From Alistipes sp. (lineage in GTDB: Bacteria > Bacteroidota > Bacteroidia > Bacteroidales > Rikenellaceae): a DNA stretch of 5,236 nt. The translations under genes were made by a program, and so were the position numbers. Below the pieces are notes generated by a model, which did not search any database, was not told the origin of the DNA, and saw only the letters and a program-made list of their open reading frames with translations. The stretch spans positions 1 through 5,236 of the forward strand of contig JAFZDR010000203.1 in NCBI GenBank assembly GCA_017561105.1, written 5' to 3'. Below are positions 1-5,236 of this stretch, piece by piece (the first letter of the stretch is position 1; the number at the start of each line of letters is the position of its first letter).

Positions 1-64
1 CCCTTTCTGTAAAGGGGGCTTAATTTTTATACAAGGTCAATCGACCTCCTATTATTGTGTTGAG
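1..64. repeat. Direct repeat, copy 1 (64 bp, possibly cut by window edge)
   Basis: This 64-bp stretch recurs without mismatch at 89-152, an offset of 88 bp. It contains two small dyads. The first has arms ending in CCCTTT and AAAGGGGG around a CTGT loop (left arm cut by the window start) and is followed by TTAATTTTT. The second is AGGTC / GACCT at 34-38 and 43-47. No open reading frame of note lies in it. Perfect identity suggests a recent duplication or a conserved intergenic repeat family. The full unit may extend left of the window. Confidence 0.9.
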
Positions 65-86
65 CGGGTGTTACCTATCCCCCAAA

Positions 87-116
87 CCCCCTTTCTGTAA
101 AGGGGGCTTAATTTTT
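87..116 (+). terminator. Possible rho-independent terminator inside the repeat
   Basis: The arms CCCCCTTT (87-94) and AAAGGGGG (99-106) form an 8-bp stem with a four-base loop. CTTAATTTTT follows on the + strand, which is terminator-like in the + direction. It could end transcription of a gene upstream of the window. An equivalent structure, cut by the window edge, occupies 1-28. The U-tract is interrupted by AA, so termination could be weak. The hairpin may instead simply be part of the repeat. Confidence 0.4.
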
Positions 117-152
117 ATACAAGGTCAATCGACCTCCTATTATTGTGTTGAG
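89..152. repeat. Direct repeat, copy 2 (64 bp)
   Basis: Identical to 1-64 over all 64 positions. The 24-bp spacer between the copies (65-88) ends in a C-rich tract that extends the left arm of the hairpin, so copy 2 shows a full 8-bp stem at 87-94 and 99-106. The second dyad, AGGTC / GACCT, lies at 122-126 and 131-135. After 152 the sequence differs from what follows copy 1, so the repeat boundary on the right is real. Two copies with a single spacer are not enough to call a CRISPR array. A REP-like intergenic element is a better description. Confidence 0.9.
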
Positions 153-252
153 TAATACCATTACACCGCCAATTTTCCATATTTCGCCCCACCGGTTAAA
201 AAAATGTTAATAAAAGTGGCTATTTCATACCTTCTATATAAATAGAATTTCC

Positions 253-260
253 TATCTTTA
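253..260 (+). promoter_or_regulatory. Weak candidate -7 box for purA-purT
   Basis: TAtcTTTA matches the Bacteroidota -7 consensus TAnnTTTG except at the last base. No TTTG box is found at the usual 19-21 bp upstream, so support rests on one element. If it is used, transcription would start at about 265-268. That leaves roughly 30 nt of leader before the ATG at 299 and puts the in-frame GTG at 272 almost at the 5' end, which favours 299 as the purA start. Confidence 0.3.
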
Positions 261-298
261 CAACCGCAAATGTGAATTCACAAACACACAATATAACA

Positions 299-1564
299 AT
301 GAAAAAAGTTGATGTAGTGCTCGGCCTCCAGTGGGGCGACGAGGGTAAAGGTAAGGTTGTTGATGTATTGACTCCTAATTATCAGGCAATTGCTCGTTTT
401 CAGGGCGGCCCAAACGCAGGCCACTCGTTGAAATTCGAGGGTAAGAGTTTCGTTTTGCACACAGTACCTTCGGGTATCTTCCGCGACGAGGCTATGAACA
501 TTATCGGTAACGGCGTAGTTATCGACCCTGTAATTCTTGCAGAGGAGATTGCCGACATCGAGAAGATGGGCGTTGATGTAACCAAGCGTATGGTTATCTC
601 TAAGCGTGCTCACCTCATTTTGCCGACACACCGTATGCTCGATGCAGCCAGCGAGGCAGCTAAGGGCAAGACCAAGATCGGTTCTACCTTGAAGGGTATC
701 GGTCCGACTTACATGGACAAGACAGGCCGTAACGGTTTGCGCGTAGGCGATATCTTGATGCCTGACTTCGAGGATCGTTACAACACTTTGAAGGCTAAGC
801 ACGAGGAGATGCTTCGCCAGTACGCATACTCTTATGACATCACCGCTTACGAGCAGGAGTGGTTCAAGGGTATCGAGGTTTTGCGCCGTTTCGAGTTCGT
901 AGATAGCGAGCAGATGGTTAACCAGGCCCTCAAGAACGACACTTCAATCTTGGCTGAGGGTGCTCAGGGTTCGTTGCTCGATATCGACTTCGGTACTTAT
1001 CCGTATGTAACATCGTCGAACACTCTCTGTTCGGGTGTATGTAGCGGTTTGGGCGTTGCTCCAACACGCATCGGCAATGTATACGGTATCTTCAAGGCAT
1101 ACTGCACACGCGTAGGTAGCGGTCCGTTCCCAACTGAGTTGTTCGACACCACAGGCGAGACTTTGCGCCAGATTGGTAACGAGTTTGGCGCTACAACAGG
1201 TCGTCCACGCCGTTGCGGTTGGTTGGACTTGGTAGCATTGAAGTACACCGTTATGATGAACGGTGTTACCGAGTTGATTATGATGAAGAGCGATGTCTTG
1301 AACGAGTTCCCAACTATCAAGGTTGCAGTTGGTTACGAGTTGGATGGCAAGCAGCTCGACTACTTCCCATACGAGTGCACTGACGATATCGTACCTATCT
1401 ACAAGGAGTTCAAGGGCTGGAACTGCGACATCTGTGGCGTTCGCAACTACGAGGACTTCCCTGCAGAGTTCAAGGAGTATGTAGAGTTCATCGAGGCTGA
1501 GACAGGTGTACCTGTAAAGATCATCTCGGTAGGACCAGACCGTGCAGAGACAATTATCCGCTAA
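299..1564 (+). CDS. purA: Adenylosuccinate synthetase
   Basis: This cytoplasmic enzyme joins IMP and aspartate with GTP to give adenylosuccinate, the first committed step from IMP to AMP. The 421-residue product has the family's usual length and motifs throughout. The N-terminal GTP loop GDEGKGK (13-19) includes the catalytic Asp14. NAGH (39-42) carries the catalytic His42. GIGPTY (133-138), EGAQG (220-224), TSSNT (238-242), TTGRPRRCGW (299-308) and the guanine-binding MKSD (329-332) follow, and GPDR (412-415) closes the protein. I chose ATG 299 because the product then begins MKKVDVVLGLQWGDEG, as in homologues. An in-frame GTG at 272 would add nine unconserved residues. The leader is A-rich with no clear Shine-Dalgarno site, as is common in Bacteroidota. 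purT starts 21 bp downstream, so co-transcription is likely. No key residue is missing. Confidence 0.98.
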   Translation: MKKVDVVLGLQWGDEGKGKVVDVLTPNYQAIARFQGGPNAGHSLKFEGKSFVLHTVPSGIFRDEAMNIIGNGVVIDPVILAEEIADIEKMGVDVTKRMVISKRAHLILPTHRMLDAASEAAKGKTKIGSTLKGIGPTYMDKTGRNGLRVGDILMPDFEDRYNTLKAKHEEMLRQYAYSYDITAYEQEWFKGIEVLRRFEFVDSEQMVNQALKNDTSILAEGAQGSLLDIDFGTYPYVTSSNTLCSGVCSGLGVAPTRIGNVYGIFKAYCTRVGSGPFPTELFDTTGETLRQIGNEFGATTGRPRRCGWLDLVALKYTVMMNGVTELIMMKSDVLNEFPTIKVAVGYELDGKQLDYFPYECTDDIVPIYKEFKGWNCDICGVRNYEDFPAEFKEYVEFIEAETGVPVKIISVGPDRAETIIR

Positions 1565-1585
1565 TATAGATCCGTTTTTTAAGAT

Positions 1586-2773
1586 ATGAAGATAGGAACT
1601 CCACTTACAAAGGTTGCCAAGAAGGCTATTTTGTGCGGCTCGGGAGAGTTGGGCAAAGAGGTTGCACTCGAGTTGCAGAGATATGATGTAGAGGTTATCG
1701 CACTTGACCGCTATGAGAATGCGCCTGCAATGCAGGTTGCTCACCGCAGCTACACACTTTCGATGCTCGACGGAGCACGCTTGCGCGAGATTATCGAGAC
1801 CGAAAAGCCCGATATTATCATCCCTGAGGTGGAGGCTATCGCAACTCCGGTTCTTGTAGAGCTCGAGAAGGAGGGCTACAAGGTTGCGCCAACCGCAAAC
1901 GCAGTATGGCTCACAATGAACCGCGAGGGTATCCGCCGCTTGGCAGCAGAGGAGTGCGGCTTAAAGACTGCAGCATATCGCTTTGCCGACACTCGCGAGG
2001 AATTCGAGAGTGCTGTGGCAGAGATTGGTATCCCATGCGTTGTAAAGCCTATTATGAGCTCATCGGGACACGGACAATCGACCATCGAGAAGGCCGAGGA
2101 TATCGACCGCGCTTGGCACATTGCACAGGAGGGTGGTCGTGCCGGAGCAGGCCGCGTTATCGTTGAGAGCTTTGTCGATTTCGACTACGAAATCACACTC
2201 TTGACAGTTCGTCATATTGGTGGAACAACACTCTTGGAGCCTATCGGACACCACCAGGTTGACGGCGATTATCGCGAGTCGTGGCAGCCACAACCAATGA
2301 GCGAAATTGCACATGCAAAAGCACAAGAGGTGGCGCGTACAATTACCGATGCATTAGGCGGTTACGGAATCTTCGGAGTTGAGATGTTTATCAAGGGCGA
2401 CGAGGTTATTTTCAGCGAAGTTTCGCCGCGTCCGCACGACACAGGCATGGTAACTATGGCATCGCAGGATTTGTCGGAGTTTGCATTGCACGCTCGCGCA
2501 GTTCTCGGTTTGCCAATCCCTGCCGTTCGTTTCATTGCACCAAGCGCATCGAAGGCTATCGTTGTCGAGGGCGACACCGACAAGGTCGAGTTCGAGAACA
2601 TCGAGAAGGTCCTCGAAGAGGAGGGTGTACAGATCCGTCTTTTCGGCAAGCCTGAGGTTGTAGGCCACCGTCGTTTCGGCGTAATTTTGGCTACCGGCGT
2701 ATCGACTGAGGATGCTTTGGCTAAGGCCGAGAGAGCATACGCTAAGCTCGGAGTAAACATTTTGCCAAGATAA
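1586..2773 (+). CDS. purT: Formate-dependent phosphoribosylglycinamide formyltransferase 2 (PurT)
   Basis: An ATP-grasp enzyme of purine synthesis that makes formyl-GAR from GAR, formate and ATP. It is the folate-independent alternative to PurN. The 395-residue product is close in length to the E. coli protein (392) and collinear with it. GSGELGKE (18-25) and PEVEA (80-84) form the N-terminal GAR site. [14 protein letters not shown] (110-123) opens the ATP-grasp domain. Lys154 lies in the VVKP segment. [11 protein letters not shown] (184-194) and [10 protein letters not shown] (227-236) follow. Glu266 and Glu278 are the likely magnesium ligands, followed by SPRPHDTG (280-287). Lys355, Arg362 and Arg363 near the C terminus match phosphate-binding residues for GAR. 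One oddity is the phosphate loop SSSGHGQ (158-164), where the usual form is SSSGKGQ. The 21-bp gap to purA suggests a shared transcript. Its end may be marked by the dyad at 2784-2809. Confidence 0.97.
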   Translation: MKIGTPLTKVAKKAILCGSGELGKEVALELQRYDVEVIALDRYENAPAMQVAHRSYTLSMLDGARLREIIETEKPDIIIPEVEAIATPVLVELEKEGYKVAPTANAVWLTMNREGIRRLAAEECGLKTAAYRFADTREEFESAVAEIGIPCVVKPIMSSSGHGQSTIEKAEDIDRAWHIAQEGGRAGAGRVIVESFVDFDYEITLLTVRHIGGTTLLEPIGHHQVDGDYRESWQPQPMSEIAHAKAQEVARTITDALGGYGIFGVEMFIKGDEVIFSEVSPRPHDTGMVTMASQDLSEFALHARAVLGLPIPAVRFIAPSASKAIVVEGDTDKVEFENIEKVLEEEGVQIRLFGKPEVVGHRRFGVILATGVSTEDALAKAERAYAKLGVNILPR

Positions 2774-2783
2774 ACTAAAAAAG

Positions 2784-2809
2784 TTGGATATTTACTTTGT
2801 AAATTCCAA
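2784..2809. promoter_or_regulatory. Imperfect inverted repeat overlapping the -33 element
   Basis: Two 11-base arms, TTGGA plus ATTTAC (2784-2788, 2790-2795) and GTAAAT plus TCCAA (2799-2804, 2805-2809), pair perfectly apart from one bulged T at 2789. The loop is three bases. The dyad starts 10 bp after the purT stop and contains the TTTG promoter box. It could be an operator for a dimeric regulator, or an RNA hairpin ending the purA-purT transcript. No direct U-tract follows, although TATTTTT comes ten bases later. Confidence 0.5.
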
Positions 2810-2826
2810 TATAAATACTATTTTTG
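2796..2826 (+). promoter_or_regulatory. Strong Bacteroidota-type promoter
   Basis: TTTG at 2796-2799 and TAttTTTG at 2819-2826 are separated by 19 bp. Both boxes and the spacing fit the housekeeping promoter consensus known from Bacteroides (TTTG, 19-21 bp, TAnnTTTG). Transcription should start at about 2831-2833. This is far from the pyrC start (3026), so the first product is a leader or RNA of about 180 nt. It is the best promoter in the window. Confidence 0.75.
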
Positions 2827-2830
2827 CACA

Positions 2831-3013
2831 AAATAAACGATAGGGTAGATAATGCGAGTAGCATTTCTTGACATAAAGGCTTGCCCGACAAAGGGCTACG
2901 CGAGCGATCAAGTCGCCCCGCAGCCTTCATTGTCAAATAATCAGCATAACTATTCTATCACTGTTTTGACACATTAACTGTTATCGGGCGGCCTGTTTGG
3001 TCGCCTGTTTTTT
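2831..3013 (+). ncRNA. Structured RNA, candidate 6S-like RNA (or long pyrC leader)
   Basis: The region has its own promoter and ends at an intrinsic terminator, giving a transcript of about 183 nt, close to the E. coli 6S length of 184. Its ends pair: CGATA (2838-2842) with TATCG (2982-2986), and AGaTAATG (2847-2854) with CATTAaCT (2972-2979) with one A-A mismatch. Further in, TTGACA (2868-2873) pairs with TGTCAA (2931-2936), and AAGGCT (2876-2881) with AGCCTT (2922-2927). GC/GC and CGAC/GTCG then lead to an apical region. Between the outer and inner helices lies an asymmetric internal loop, 13 nt on the 5' side and about 35 nt on the 3' side. A rod with a central bubble is the hallmark of 6S RNA, which binds housekeeping RNA polymerase. 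The bubble could partly close, because GAGTAG (2856-2861) can pair with CTATTC (2950-2955). The 6S identity is inferred from shape and length, not sequence recognition. A regulatory leader for pyrC is the main alternative. Confidence 0.55.
2987..3013 (+). terminator. Intrinsic terminator just upstream of pyrC
   Basis: GGCGGCC (2987-2993) and GGTCGCC (2999-3005) form a 7-bp stem with one G-U pair and a five-base loop. TGTTTTTT follows at 3006-3013. It lies 12 bp before the pyrC start codon, which has no convincing promoter of its own after the hairpin. It should end the upstream RNA. pyrC and carA would then rely on read-through or on regulated antitermination. Confidence 0.8.
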
Positions 3014-3025
3014 GTAATATAGGTT

Positions 3026-4297
3026 ATGAGCAAGATTCTTTTGAAGGGTGGAACGGTAGTTGCCGAGGGCGTAAGCCGCAAGGCAGATGTACTTGTTGCC
3101 GAGGGTAAAATCGCTGCAATAGGCGAGTCGCTTACAGCAGACGAGAATACCGAAGTGTTTGATGCAGAGGGATGTGTAGTAACATACGGCTTGGCCGATG
3201 TTCATGTTCACTTGCGTGAGCCGGGCTACTCTGCAAAGGAGACAATCGCCACAGGAACACGCGCTTGTGCACACGGTGGCGTTACCACAGTTTGCTCTAT
3301 GCCTAATCTTCAACCGGCACCGGATGCCCCTGAAACCATCGCCGTTCAGCAGCAGATGATCGACGAGCAGGCAGTAATCGAGGTGCTTCCATTTGCAACA
3401 ATCTCTTCAAAGCGTGCAGGTCGTGAGTTGGCCGATATCGAGGCATTACGACCTTTGTCGGTTGGTTATTCAGATGATGGCAACGGCATTCAGACCGAGC
3501 CTCTTATGCGCCAGGCAATGCAGCGCATCGCAGCTGTTGACGGCATTATTGCAGCCCACTGCGAGGATGATTCGTTGCTTCATGCAGGATATATCCACGA
3601 CGGCGAATATGCTCGTGAGCACGGACACAAGGGTATCTGTTCGGAGAGCGAGTGGGGACCTATCAAGCGAGATGTAAAGCTTGCCGAGGAGGAGGGTTGC
3701 CGCTACCATGTTTGCCACATTTCAACCAAGGAGAGCGTCGAGATTATCCGCAACGCCAAGCAGTCGTGCGCTCATATCTCATGCGAGACTGCACCTCACT
3801 ACCTCGTCTTGTGCGACGAGAACTTGCAGGAGGAGGGTCGCTTCAAGATGAACCCGCCACTCCGTGCAAAGGAGGATAGAGCTGCCCTTATCGAGGGTAT
3901 TAAGGATGGAACTATCGAGGTTATTGCCACAGACCACGCCCCACACACTGCCGAGGAGAAGTCGCGCGGTTTGAAGGGTTCGATGATGGGTATCGTAGGC
4001 ATCGAGACTTCGTTTGCAATATGTTACACACACCTCGTGCGCAAGGGTGTGATCTCTATCGAGAAGTTGATTGCGCTGATGAGCGAGAATCCTCGTCGCA
4101 TCTTCCGCCTTGGTGGTGCGATGAAGGTGGGCGAGAGAGCCGATATCGCAGTATTTAATGTAACAGAGCCTTACAAGATCAACCCTGCAGAGTTTGTATC
4201 GATGGGTAAGGCTACACCATTCGAGGGTGAGGAGGTATACGGACGCTGTATGCTGACACTCTTCGGTGGCGAGAAGGTTTGGAACGAAAACAAATAA
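3026..4297 (+). CDS. pyrC: Dihydroorotase
   Basis: A cytoplasmic zinc amidohydrolase that cyclises N-carbamoyl-aspartate to dihydroorotate, the third step of UMP synthesis. The 423-residue protein is of the long bacterial type found in Firmicutes and Bacteroidota, rather than the shorter E. coli PyrC type. The metal-binding HVHLREPG (60-67) supplies His60 and His62, with Arg64 for substrate. SDDG (149-152) holds the bridging Asp. AHCED (177-181) gives His178, CHIST (230-234) gives His231, and TDHAPH (302-307) gives the catalytic Asp303. MPN (92-94) and NPPLR (276-280) complete the substrate site. A small oddity is TYGLAD before the HxH motif, where PG is usual. Hydantoinase and allantoinase are relatives, but the motif set and the adjacent carA favour dihydroorotase. 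No Shine-Dalgarno site is evident. The start lies 12 bp after a terminator, so expression may depend on read-through. carA follows after 22 bp. Confidence 0.95.
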   Translation: MSKILLKGGTVVAEGVSRKADVLVAEGKIAAIGESLTADENTEVFDAEGCVVTYGLADVHVHLREPGYSAKETIATGTRACAHGGVTTVCSMPNLQPAPDAPETIAVQQQMIDEQAVIEVLPFATISSKRAGRELADIEALRPLSVGYSDDGNGIQTEPLMRQAMQRIAAVDGIIAAHCEDDSLLHAGYIHDGEYAREHGHKGICSESEWGPIKRDVKLAEEEGCRYHVCHISTKESVEIIRNAKQSCAHISCETAPHYLVLCDENLQEEGRFKMNPPLRAKEDRAALIEGIKDGTIEVIATDHAPHTAEEKSRGLKGSMMGIVGIETSFAICYTHLVRKGVISIEKLIALMSENPRRIFRLGGAMKVGERADIAVFNVTEPYKINPAEFVSMGKATPFEGEEVYGRCMLTLFGGEKVWNENK

Positions 4298-4319
4298 CAA
4301 CAAAATAATACAAAGAACA

Positions 4320-5236
4320 ATGAAACAACCCGACAAAAAATTAGTTTTGGAGAGCGGTCAGGAGTTCTTGGGCTACGGTTTCGGCGCCGACACACAGGCG
4401 GTATGCGAGATCGTATTCAACACATCTATGGCCGGCTATCAGGAGATTCTGTCGAATCCTGCGTGTACAAACCAGATCGTAGTGATGACCTATCCTACAA
4501 TCGGCAACTATGGTATCACCGACGAGGATTTTGAGGCTCGTAACCTCACAATCGGCGGTTTGGTAGTTCGTGAGGAGTGCGAGACTCCGAGCAACTTCCG
4601 CTTCACAAAGACCATTTCGGAGTTGATGGAGGAGTATTCTATTCCGGGCATCAGCGGTGTAGATACACGCATGCTCACCCGCATCATCCGCGATTCAAAG
4701 AGCTGCCGCGCAGCTATCGTTTCGGCCGAGATGCCGAAGGAGGAGGCGTTGGCTCTTATCGCTGCAACACCAGAGGATCACAACGCAGTAGAGCGCGTAA
4801 GCTGCAAGAAGCGTTGGTATTCGCGCACACCAAACCATCGTTTCGATGTAGTATTGGTTGATTGCGGTGCTAAGTTGACATTGGTAGAGATGCTCAACAA
4901 GCGCGGTTGCAATGTTGTGATTGTGCCGTTCAACACTCCAGTCGAGGAGATTTTGGCATTCAACCCACACGGCGTACTCGTATCGAATGGTCCTGGCGCT
5001 CCGGCAGATGTTCCTGTAGTAACCGAGTTGATCAAGTCGTTGCGAGGCAAGTTGCCAATCTTCGCTACAGGCCTTGGTCACCAGCTCCTCGCTTTGGCTT
5101 ATGGTGCCGAGGTTAGCAAGATCGAGGGCGTACACCGTGGTGGTGGCCATCCGGTTCGCAACTTGGAGAGTGGCAAAATTGAGATTACAGCTCAGGGCTC
5201 GCTCTACTTTGTAGATGAGAAGTCGTTGGAGAAGAC
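4320..5236 (+). CDS. carA: Carbamoyl-phosphate synthase small subunit, partial, degenerate glutaminase site
   Basis: CarA normally hydrolyses glutamine and feeds ammonia to CarB for carbamoyl phosphate, used for pyrimidines and arginine. The reading frame starts at ATG 4320 behind an A-rich leader and runs off the window after 305 complete codons (family length about 360-380). The CarA N-terminal domain is clear: EIVFNTSMAGYQEIL (30-44), TYPTIGNYG (57-65) and GVDTRMLTRIIR (113-124). The class I amidotransferase domain begins near 175, with SNGPG (222-226) and LGHQLLALAYGAE (252-264). The catalytic Cys of G-I-C-L-G-H-Q is missing: residues 249-255 read ATGLGHQ, with Gly251 in its place. Other changes fall near the glutamine pocket: SNGPGAP instead of SNGPGDP, HRGGGHP (272-278) instead of the usual HxGxNHP, AQGSLYFV (291-298) instead of QNHGYxV, and Ala48 where E. 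coli has Ser47. The frame is intact, so this is not a simple pseudogene. It is probably in an operon with pyrC. Whether carB follows cannot be seen. Confidence 0.93.
   Translation, partial: MKQPDKKLVLESGQEFLGYGFGADTQAVCEIVFNTSMAGYQEILSNPACTNQIVVMTYPTIGNYGITDEDFEARNLTIGGLVVREECETPSNFRFTKTISELMEEYSIPGISGVDTRMLTRIIRDSKSCRAAIVSAEMPKEEALALIAATPEDHNAVERVSCKKRWYSRTPNHRFDVVLVDCGAKLTLVEMLNKRGCNVVIVPFNTPVEEILAFNPHGVLVSNGPGAPADVPVVTELIKSLRGKLPIFATGLGHQLLALAYGAEVSKIEGVHRGGGHPVRNLESGKIEITAQGSLYFVDEKSLEK

Noticed and set aside
1..152. CRISPR array
   Set aside because: There are only two repeats of 64 bp with one 24-bp spacer. The repeat is too long, contains two hairpins and has a terminator-like tail.
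272..298. GTG at 272 as the purA start
   Set aside because: It adds nine residues that are not part of the family, while ATG 299 gives the conserved N terminus immediately before the GTP loop.
278..2760. Several long open frames on the minus strand, for example 278-802, 944-1744 and 2362-2760
   Set aside because: They lie opposite purA and purT, show no recognisable motifs, and arise from the codon bias of the real genes.
2868..2873. TTGACA as a sigma70-type -35 box for pyrC
   Set aside because: No -10 box is found at the proper distance, the Bacteroidota housekeeping sigma uses other boxes, and the hexamer pairs with TGTCAA in the RNA fold.
2831..3013. A known metabolite riboswitch or PyrR-type binding leader
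   Set aside because: I recognise no conserved core of a described riboswitch or PyrR anti-antiterminator. The end-to-end rod fits a 6S-like RNA better, though this was judged by eye only.
4577..5150. Open frames at 4577-4861 and 4907-5116 (+) and 4695-5150 (-)
   Set aside because: They overlap carA in other frames or on the other strand. The carA frame has unmistakable family motifs across this stretch.
4320..5236. carA as a pseudogene
   Set aside because: The frame is open for 305 codons, and the substitutions are concentrated at the glutaminase site while the N-terminal domain and fold motifs are kept. This suggests change of function more than decay.

Overview
The window looks like chromosomal DNA from a Bacteroidota, most likely Bacteroidales, bacterium. 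The clues are a textbook Bacteroides-type promoter (TTTG, 19 bp, TAttTTTG) at 2796-2826, A-rich leaders without strong Shine-Dalgarno sites, and a compact layout of housekeeping nucleotide genes. A gut lineage such as Rikenellaceae is possible, but I cannot establish the genus from the sequence. All four protein genes are on the + strand.

Layout. Positions 1-152 hold two identical 64-bp repeats, each with a G/C-rich hairpin followed by a T-rich tract. Positions 153-298 are AT-rich, hold no gene, and carry at most a weak promoter. Then come purA (299-1564, adenylosuccinate synthetase) and, 21 bp later, purT (1586-2773, formate-dependent GAR transformylase); the two are probably one purine operon. 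The gap 2774-3025 is not empty. It holds a dyad overlapping a strong promoter, about 180 nt that can fold into a rod whose ends pair (a candidate 6S-like RNA), and an intrinsic terminator ending 12 nt before the next start codon. Next come pyrC (3026-4297, dihydroorotase) and, 22 bp later, carA (4320 to beyond the window, carbamoyl-phosphate synthase small subunit), which probably form a pyrimidine operon.

The most notable observation is in carA. The protein is clearly a CarA by fold and motifs, but its glutaminase active site is degenerate. The nucleophilic Cys of the G-I-C-L-G-H-Q motif is Gly, and several other residues around the glutamine pocket have also changed. This predicts a subunit that does not hydrolyse glutamine, so its synthase would depend on free ammonia, or else a second, intact CarA exists elsewhere. 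The second notable item is the structured, independently promoted and terminated RNA between purT and pyrC.

Together the genes cover the last branch to AMP (PurA), the third step of purine synthesis using formate (PurT), and early steps of UMP synthesis (CarA and PyrC). No transferred or mobile gene is visible.
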